Shown piece after piece: positions 57,916 through 64,000 of a stretch of DNA of 64,000 nt. The DNA is taken from contig NZ_AVPS01000001.1 of assembly GCF_000768345.1 (NCBI RefSeq), positions 496,001 to 560,000 on the forward strand, in the 5' to 3' direction. The stretch's first letter is position 1; the number at the start of each line of letters is the position of its first letter. The notes under the pieces are model-generated. The model searched no databases and had not been told where the DNA came from. It saw nothing but the letters and a program-made list of their open reading frames with translations. The position numbers and the translations under genes are program-made. The DNA is from Lysobacter concretionis Ko07 = DSM 16239 (GTDB lineage Bacteria; Pseudomonadota; Gammaproteobacteria; Xanthomonadales; Xanthomonadaceae).

Positions 57916-60900
57916 ATGAAGCCTACCAACCCCGTTGCCAAAGCCACGTTACGACCCGTTGACGCCTCGCGCATTGACCTGGAGCAGGCGCGTCGGGCGA
58001 TCGACGGCGGATTAAGCCGGGATCGCGGCCGCCTGCACGGCTTGTGGTCGCGTTGGCGCGGCCGGCCGGGCGATGCGGATGCCCGGTCGGCATTCGAGCA
58101 GGCCCTGACAACGTCGGTGACCCGGCGCGAGGCGCGTGCCGCGAGCCTGCCGCAGGTGCCGGCGGATCCGTCGCTGCCGATCGCCAGCGAGGCCGAGCGC
58201 ATCGTCGAACTGATCCGCCAGCATCCGGTGGTGGTGATCGCCGGCGAGACCGGTTCGGGCAAGACCACGCAATTGCCGAAACTGTGCCTGGCCGCCGGTC
58301 GCGGCGCCGCCGGCATGATCGGCTGCACCCAGCCGCGCCGGATCGCCGCGCGTGCGGTCGCCAAACGGGTCGCGGAGGAGCTGAACACCCCCTTGGGCGG
58401 ATTGGTCGGCTACCAGGTCCGGTTCAACGAGAACGTCGGCGATTCGACCGCGATCAAGTTCATGACCGACGGCATCCTGCTGGCGGAGATCCAGTCCGAC
58501 CGCTGGCTGTCGCGCTACGACACGATCCTGATCGACGAGGCGCACGAGCGCAGCCTCAACATCGATTTCCTGCTCGGCTACCTCAAACAGCTGCTGAAGA
58601 AACGTCCCGACCTGAAGGTCATAGTGACCTCGGCGACGATCGATACCGCACGCTTTTCCGGGCATTTCGACAACGCCCCGGTGGTGGACGTGGAGGGCCG
58701 CGGGCATCCGGTGTCGGTGCGCTACCGGCCGCTCGAAGGTGGCGGCGAGGACGACGACGGCGATGGCACGGCAGGCCGCGACGGCGAGCGTACGGTCAAT
58801 GATGCGATCGTCGCCGCCTGCGACGAGATCGCGCGCGAGGACCCGCAGGGCGACGTGCTGATCTTCCTGCCCGGCGAGCGCGAGATCCGTGATGCGCACC
58901 AGGCGCTGGAGCGACGCAAGTACCGCCACACCGAAGTGCTGCCGCTGTATGCGCGGCTGTCGGTGCGCGACCAGGACCGGGTGTTCAACCCCGGCCCGCA
59001 GCGCCGCATCGTGCTGGCGACCAACGTCGCGGAAACCTCGCTGACGGTGCCGCGCATCCGCTACGTCGTCGATCCCGGTCTGGCGCGGATCAAGCGTTAC
59101 AGCCCGCGCAGCAAGCTGGACCGGCTGCACATCGAGCCGGTCAGCCAGGCCAGCGCGAACCAGCGCAAGGGCCGCTGCGGGCGGGTGTCGGAGGGCACCT
59201 GCTACCGGCTGTACAGCGAGGCTGATTTCGACTCGCGGCCGGCGTATACCGATCCGGAAATCCGCCGCGCCGCGCTGGCCGGCGTGATCCTGCGGATGCT
59301 GTCGCTGGGTCTGGGCGATATCGAAAGTTTCCCGTTCCTGGAACCGCCCGACCCGCGCGCGATTGCTGATGGCTGGGCGCAACTGGCCGAGCTGGGCGCG
59401 GTCGAAGCTGCCGAGCAGGGTCAGCGCAAACTCACGGCGACCGGCCGCCTGATGGCGCGGATGCCGGTGGACGTCAAGCTGGCGCGGATGCTGGTGGCGG
59501 CCAACGCGCGCGGCTGCGTGCGCGAGATGCTCGCGATCGCCTCGTTCCTGGGCATCCAGGACCCGCGCGAGCGTCCCGCCGATCAGCGCGCCGCGGCCGA
59601 CAACGCGCATGCGCAGTTCGTCGACTACCGCTCCGAGTTCGTCGGCATCCTGAAGTTGTGGGACGCCTACCAGACCGCGCACGAGGAGATGACCCAGTCG
59701 CAGCTGCGGCGCTGGTGCGAGAAGCACTTCCTCGGCTTCCTGCGCATGCGCGAATGGCGCGAGCTGCATCGCCAGCTCAAGCTGATGGCGGCCGACCTGG
59801 GCTGGGCCATGACGGCTGCGGAATCATCTACCGGAGAATCATCGCCCGCGACAGCAACCTCCCCGCGCAAACGCGGGTCTGTGACTGCTCGTCCCCCACG
59901 CGGGCGCAGGGCGGAGTCTGCGGCTGTTGCGGGCGTGGGCGAAGACGCGGGTCTGCGCCTTGACGCGACCGCCTACGCCAACCTCCACCGCGCGCTGCTC
60001 ACCGGTTTGCCGACCCAGATCGGCCACCGCGTGCAGCCGGCCGACAGCAAGCCGCCTGCCGACAGGAAGGCGGGCGAGCGCAAGGCCGGAGACAGGAAGA
60101 CCGGCGGCGGCTACGAAGGCCCACGCGGACGCCGCTTCCAGCTGTTTCCCGGCTCCTGGCTGATCCGCAAGCCGCCGCCGTGGGTGCTGTCGGCGACCCT
60201 GCTCGACACCGAAAAGGTGTGGGCGATGACCAATGCCGCGATCGAGCCGCAATGGGCGATCGACGAGCTCGGCCAACTGCTGGCGCGGCGCCACTACGAC
60301 CCGCGCTGGTCGCGTTCGCAGGGCCGCGTGGTCGGCAGCGAGCAGATCAGCCTGTTCGGGCTGGTGCTGGCACCGAAGCGGCCGGTGCATTACGGCGGCC
60401 TGTATCCGGAAGAAAGCCGGGCGATCTTCGCCCGCGATGCGCTGGTGACCGGGGAGATCAACACCCGCAGCGGGTTCCTGCAGCGCAACCTGGCGATGCT
60501 CGACAAGGCGCGCGAGGAGGAAGCCAAGCAGCGCCGCGCCGGCCTGGTCGTCGACGAGGACTGGATGGCCGCCTGGTATCTGGAGCGGCTGCCACCGGAT
60601 GTCCACAACGCGCAGGCGCTGGACGCCTGGTACGGCAAGTTGCCGGCGCCGCGGAAGGCCGCGCTGGAGTGGTCGCTGGACGATCTGCTGGTCGGCGACG
60701 AGACCGACGCCGCCCGCTTCCCGCCCGAGATCGCGTTGGGCGATGCGCGACTGGCGGTCAGCTACCGCTTCGAGCCCGGCGCACCCGATGACGGCATGAC
60801 CGTATCGGTGCCGCTGCACCTGCTCAACGCGCTGGACCCGGTGCGGCTGGATTGGCTGGCGCCGGGCTTCGCGCAGGACAAGGCGATGGCCCTGATCCGC

Positions 60901-62106
60901 AGCCTGCCGAAGGCGCAGCGCCGCAATTTCGTTCCCGCACCGGACTTTGCGCGTGCGTTCCACGAGGCGCATCCCGGCCCCGAGGAAGCGCCGTTCGCCG
61001 AGGTACTGGCGCGCTTCCTGCAGCAGGTCACCGGTGCCGCGGTGGCGGCGGACGAGTTCGACGAATCCGCACTGGAGCCGCACCTGCGCGCCAACCTGCG
61101 TCTGCTGGATGCCCCGGGCCGTGACGGCAAGCGCAACGTGCTGGCCGAATCGCGCGACCTGGCCGAGTTGCGGACCCGCTTCGGTGAGCGCGCGGCACGG
61201 GCATTCGCGGCCCACGCCGCCGATGGCCTGGGCCAGCGCGGACTGCTGGCCTTCCCCGAGGAACCCATTCCGGCCAGCCTGCCCGGCGCAGCCGGCATGC
61301 CGGCGTATCCGGCCTTGCATGACGATGGCGACAGCGTGTCGTTGCAGGTGCATGCCGAACAAGAGACGGCCCGGCGCCACCATCCGCGCGGTGTGCGGCG
61401 GCTGCTGTGGCTGGCGCTGTCTGATGCGCGCAAGCAGGCGCGCAGGCAACTGCCGATCTCGCCGAAGACCGGCCTGCTGTACGCGGCGATCGAGTCGGCC
61501 GCGCCACGCGCGCAGGGCAGCCGCGATGGCGATCGCTTGCGCGCCGATCTGGTCGACGGCGCGTTCGCCGCGCTGGTGGCCGACGGGCTGGACGGGATCC
61601 GCGATGCCGCCGCGTTCGACGCGCGCCGTGAGGACGTGGCCAAACGGTTGTTCGCCGAATCCATGGAGCGCCTGCAGCAGGCCGAGGTCATCCTCGCCGC
61701 CGTGTCGCAGGCGCGCGCGAGTCTGGAATCGCCCTTGATGGGCTGGGCCAGCGCCAACCTGGACGACATGCGTGCGCAACTGGCGGCGCTGACCCCGCCG
61801 GGCTTCCTGCGCGACGTGCCGGCCACGGCCTTGCGCGACTATCCGCGCTACCTGAAGGCGCTGGCCCTGCGTGGCGAGCGCGCCCTGCGCGATCCCGTCC
61901 GTGACCAGGCCCGGATGCTGGAGTTGACACCCTTCATCGCCGCGCTCGCCCAGGCCGAGGCCAGCGGCGCCAGCGCCGAGCCCGGGTGGCAGGCGCTGCG
62001 CTGGGAGCTGGAGGAGTTGCGGGTGTCGCTGTTTGCCCAGGAACTGGGCTCGCGCGGCGTGTCGCCGAAGAAACTCGCCGCGCGTTTGTCGCAGTTGCGC
62101 CGGTAG
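57916..62106 (+). CDS. hrpA: ATP-dependent RNA helicase HrpA (DEAH box)
   Basis: A 1396-residue helicase. It has Walker A IAGETGSGKTTQLPKL (about residue 108), DEAH in TILIDEAHERSLNIDFLLGY, motif III VTSATIDTARFSGHF, motif VI NQRKGRCGRVSEG, then winged-helix, HA2 and OB domains and a long C-terminal DUF3418 region (RFEPGAPDDGMTVSVPLHLL NALDPVRLDWL). E. coli HrpA is about 1300 residues and rescues collided ribosomes. Two low-complexity inserts stand out in the middle: about residues 634-684 (AAESSTGESSPATATSPRKR) and about 710-735 (DRKAGERKAGDRKTGGG). Confidence 0.94.
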   Translation: MKPTNPVAKATLRPVDASRIDLEQARRAIDGGLSRDRGRLHGLWSRWRGRPGDADARSAFEQALTTSVTRREARAASLPQVPADPSLPIASEAERIVELIRQHPVVVIAGETGSGKTTQLPKLCLAAGRGAAGMIGCTQPRRIAARAVAKRVAEELNTPLGGLVGYQVRFNENVGDSTAIKFMTDGILLAEIQSDRWLSRYDTILIDEAHERSLNIDFLLGYLKQLLKKRPDLKVIVTSATIDTARFSGHFDNAPVVDVEGRGHPVSVRYRPLEGGGEDDDGDGTAGRDGERTVNDAIVAACDEIAREDPQGDVLIFLPGEREIRDAHQALERRKYRHTEVLPLYARLSVRDQDRVFNPGPQRRIVLATNVAETSLTVPRIRYVVDPGLARIKRYSPRSKLDRLHIEPVSQASANQRKGRCGRVSEGTCYRLYSEADFDSRPAYTDPEIRRAALAGVILRMLSLGLGDIESFPFLEPPDPRAIADGWAQLAELGAVEAAEQGQRKLTATGRLMARMPVDVKLARMLVAANARGCVREMLAIASFLGIQDPRERPADQRAAADNAHAQFVDYRSEFVGILKLWDAYQTAHEEMTQSQLRRWCEKHFLGFLRMREWRELHRQLKLMAADLGWAMTAAESSTGESSPATATSPRKRGSVTARPPRGRRAESAAVAGVGEDAGLRLDATAYANLHRALLTGLPTQIGHRVQPADSKPPADRKAGERKAGDRKTGGGYEGPRGRRFQLFPGSWLIRKPPPWVLSATLLDTEKVWAMTNAAIEPQWAIDELGQLLARRHYDPRWSRSQGRVVGSEQISLFGLVLAPKRPVHYGGLYPEESRAIFARDALVTGEINTRSGFLQRNLAMLDKAREEEAKQRRAGLVVDEDWMAAWYLERLPPDVHNAQALDAWYGKLPAPRKAALEWSLDDLLVGDETDAARFPPEIALGDARLAVSYRFEPGAPDDGMTVSVPLHLLNALDPVRLDWLAPGFAQDKAMALIRSLPKAQRRNFVPAPDFARAFHEAHPGPEEAPFAEVLARFLQQVTGAAVAADEFDESALEPHLRANLRLLDAPGRDGKRNVLAESRDLAELRTRFGERAARAFAAHAADGLGQRGLLAFPEEPIPASLPGAAGMPAYPALHDDGDSVSLQVHAEQETARRHHPRGVRRLLWLALSDARKQARRQLPISPKTGLLYAAIESAAPRAQGSRDGDRLRADLVDGAFAALVADGLDGIRDAAAFDARREDVAKRLFAESMERLQQAEVILAAVSQARASLESPLMGWASANLDDMRAQLAALTPPGFLRDVPATALRDYPRYLKALALRGERALRDPVRDQARMLELTPFIAALAQAEASGASAEPGWQALRWELEELRVSLFAQELGSRGVSPKKLAARLSQLRR

Positions 62107-62130
62107 CCGCCGGCGCAATCGATGCCTGCG

Positions 62131-62649
62131 CTACTTGACCCGCTGCACCTTGGCGCGGGTGTTGTAGCCCTCGATCTGCAGGTACCAGGTGCCCAGCAGG
62201 CCCGGCGCGATACGCACCTGCGGGCTGTCCATCTGCGCGCCGGACAACGTGGCATTGTCGGTCTGCTGCCAGATCTGGCCGTTGTCGAGGGTGTAGCTGC
62301 GACCTTTGGCAAAACCCGCGAACGTCCCCTGCAGGCGCCCGGTCACCGGCTCCTTGGAACCGGCACCGAAGAAGCCGCGATTCTCATGCTGAACCTTGTC
62401 CTCGGCCATCCGCGCCGCCTTGGCCGTCTCGGTGTCGAGGGTGCGGTTGAGCCAGGCGTTGAGGTTGGCCAGTTGCCCGGGTGTGAGCTGGTCCAGGCCG
62501 GCGTTGCGGAACTGCTCGGCGGTCATCTGCTGTTCGATCCGGTTCGCGTCCTGCGCCAGCGCGAACGGCGCCAGCAACAGTGCGCTGACGAGGATGAGCG
62601 GGCGAAAGCGGCGCGGGGTCTTGGCGGGCGCGTGGCTGGTCGAAGGCAT
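62131..62649 (-). CDS. Conserved secreted protein of unknown function
   Basis: A 172-residue protein with a twin-Arg-free signal peptide (FRPLILVSALLLAPFALA-Q). The mature part starts with a helical region (RIEQQMTAEQFRNAGLDQLT PGQLANLNAWLNRTLDTETA) and ends with a beta-rich region (VTGRLQGTFAGFAKGRSYTL DNGQIWQQTDNATLSGAQMD, YLQIEGYNTRAKVQRVK). No catalytic motif is seen. AGGAA precedes the ATG. It is divergent from relA. Similar proteins occur in Xanthomonadaceae as I recall; the function is not known. Confidence 0.85.
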   Translation of the reverse strand: MPSTSHAPAKTPRRFRPLILVSALLLAPFALAQDANRIEQQMTAEQFRNAGLDQLTPGQLANLNAWLNRTLDTETAKAARMAEDKVQHENRGFFGAGSKEPVTGRLQGTFAGFAKGRSYTLDNGQIWQQTDNATLSGAQMDSPQVRIAPGLLGTWYLQIEGYNTRAKVQRVK

Positions 62650-62719
62650 GGGCTGTTCCTGCGGACGGTTGGTCGCTAGTGTAGACATTCCCCTGCGTCG
62701 AAATGAATTGCCCGCTGCG

Positions 62720-64000
62720 ATGAGCCCGACTGCTTCCCCCGCTACGGCATCCGACGGTGCGCCGGCCGGCGGCACTGGGGTCGCGGCATCGCCCGAGGCA
62801 TTGCTGGCGATGTTGCGGCAGGCGCCGGCGAACACGATCGCCGCGCCCTTGCTGGAGCAGATGGTGCAAGCGGCGACGGGCAACGCCGGGGTCGGCAACG
62901 ACCCGCGCGATCCGCCCGCCGCCGTGCAGGCGATGCTCGCCGCGCTGCAGCGGCTGGATGCCGACAGCGACAGCCTCGCCGCGGCGATCCTGCACACCTA
63001 TCCGGGCCTGCAGGCGGCGCTGGGACCGAAATTCGAGCGTGAGCATCCCGCACTGGTCGCGTTGCTGGATGGCCAGCGCGCCGCCGCCCAGGTGTGGGCG
63101 CTGCATGCCGAGCAGGAAGGGCGCAGCGGCAGCGAGGGCCTGCGCCGGTTGTTGCTGGCGATCGTGCGCGACATGCGCGTGGTGCCGATCCTGCTGGCCC
63201 GGCAACTGGCGCGCATGCAGCAGGCCGCCACGCTGCCCGAGGATCGCCGCGTCGCCCTGGCGACCCTGACCCGCGACATCCATGCACCACTGGCCAACCG
63301 GCTCGGCATCTGGCAATTGAAATGGGAGCTGGAAGACCTCGCGTTCCGCTACCTGCAGCCCGACACCTATCGCCAGATCGCCCAGCTGCTGGACGAGAAG
63401 CGCATCGATCGCGAGCGTTACATCGACGAGGTCCAGCAGACCCTGCGCCAGGCGTTGGCCGCGCAAGGCCTGCAAGCCGACATCGCCGGCCGGCCGAAGC
63501 ACATCTTCAGCATCTGGAAGAAGATGCAGCGCAAGCAGGCCCCGATCAGCGAGCTGTACGACCTGCGCGCGGTGCGCATCCTGGTCGACGACCTGGCCGC
63601 CTGCTACGCCGCGCTGGGCGTGGTGCACGCCACCTGGACGCCGATTCCCAGCGAGTTCGACGACTACATTGCCCGTCCCAAGCGCAACGACTACCGATCG
63701 CTGCACACCGCGGTGATCGGTCCGGAAGGCAAGACCCTGGAAGTGCAGATCCGTACGTTCGAGATGCACCGGCAGGCGGAGCTCGGCGTGGCCGCGCACT
63801 GGCGCTACAAGGAAGGCGGCGGCGATGCCGCGTTCGACCGCAAGATCGCCTGGATGCGCAAGCTGCTGGAGCCTGCCGACGACAGCGTGGCCGACGATGC
63901 CGCGCTGGCGCGCGAGCTGGATACCGAGCTGGTCGAGGACCGCGTCTACGTCCTGACCCCGAAGGGCGAGGTGATCGACCTGCCGGCGGGTTCCACGCCG
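62720..64000 (+). CDS. relA: GTP pyrophosphokinase RelA (3' end outside the window)
   Basis: The first 427 residues of the ribosome-associated alarmone synthetase; the frame is open to the window end. The N-terminal pseudo-hydrolase region lacks the HD pair of SpoT (HALHAEQEGRSGSEGLRRLL in that position). The synthetase domain has GRPKHIFSIWKKM, ELYDLRAVRILVDD, EFDDYIARPKRNDYRSLHTA V and EVQIRTFEMHRQAELGVAAH W. EFDD rather than RFKD marks a monofunctional synthetase of RelA type. The TGS domain is just beginning (VYVLTPKGEVIDLPAGSTP). The chosen ATG at 62720 follows the divergent spacer. Confidence 0.95.
   Translation, partial: MSPTASPATASDGAPAGGTGVAASPEALLAMLRQAPANTIAAPLLEQMVQAATGNAGVGNDPRDPPAAVQAMLAALQRLDADSDSLAAAILHTYPGLQAALGPKFEREHPALVALLDGQRAAAQVWALHAEQEGRSGSEGLRRLLLAIVRDMRVVPILLARQLARMQQAATLPEDRRVALATLTRDIHAPLANRLGIWQLKWELEDLAFRYLQPDTYRQIAQLLDEKRIDRERYIDEVQQTLRQALAAQGLQADIAGRPKHIFSIWKKMQRKQAPISELYDLRAVRILVDDLAACYAALGVVHATWTPIPSEFDDYIARPKRNDYRSLHTAVIGPEGKTLEVQIRTFEMHRQAELGVAAHWRYKEGGGDAAFDRKIAWMRKLLEPADDSVADDAALARELDTELVEDRVYVLTPKGEVIDLPAGSTP

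Overview
The window is a stretch of ordinary bacterial chromosome at very high GC. The gene order (ruvC-ruvA-kup-ruvB-ybgC-tolQRAB-pal-cpoB-queE-queC-tRNA-Lys), the split-arm GTAG-type REP palindromes and the protein variants (CGFS glutaredoxin fused to rhodanese, large TolB/amidohydrolase proteins, DUF885 lipoproteins) point to the gammaproteobacterial family Lysobacteraceae/Xanthomonadaceae (Lysobacter, Luteimonas or a close relative). This is inferred from memory of the families; no database was searched.

Layout. 1-7.2 kb: end of sucC, sucD, an intergenic zone of repeats with a decayed DUF559 gene, nadE, then the formaldehyde-detoxification operon frmR-frmA-fghA with its operator, a putative pyrimidine-dimer glycosylase and a Dph6-like ATPase. 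7.5-25 kb: peptidase-like and amidohydrolase-like exported proteins (a 1159-residue TolB-propeller/amidohydrolase, a DUF885 lipoprotein, a tandem pair of amidohydrolases of which one has lost its metal motif), a TSUP transporter, a DegV protein, small membrane proteins, a glutaredoxin-rhodanese fusion and a polysaccharide deacetylase. 23-29 kb: bamD, divergent rluD-pgeF-clpB, with a good sigma-32 promoter before clpB. 28.7-38.2 kb: repeat-rich spacers around a TonB-dependent receptor, a YbaL-like antiporter, the ABC-F ATPase YheS, a SIMPL protein and an FmdB-type zinc ribbon. 38.2-54.7 kb: a dense plus-strand block of core genes (aspS, yebC, ruvCAB with kup, tol-pal, queuosine genes, tRNA-Lys). 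54.8-64 kb: recQ, dps, hrpA, a small secreted protein and the start of relA, cut by the window end.

The gene content is mostly housekeeping. I found no prophage, CRISPR array, toxin-antitoxin pair, restriction system or recognisable transposase. The least explained part is the intergenic DNA. At least four families of structured repeats sit between genes: (1) GTAG REPs, usually as inverted pairs, one of which appears to lie inside the yheS coding sequence; (2) an approximately 90-bp element in four copies made of an outer stem enclosing two hairpins, whose stems differ between copies by paired changes; (3) a 69-bp palindromic element in two copies, also with paired changes; (4) local tandem arrays (131 bp x2, 75 bp x3). 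Families 2 and 3 are the best candidates for something not yet described; no encoded function is claimed for them.
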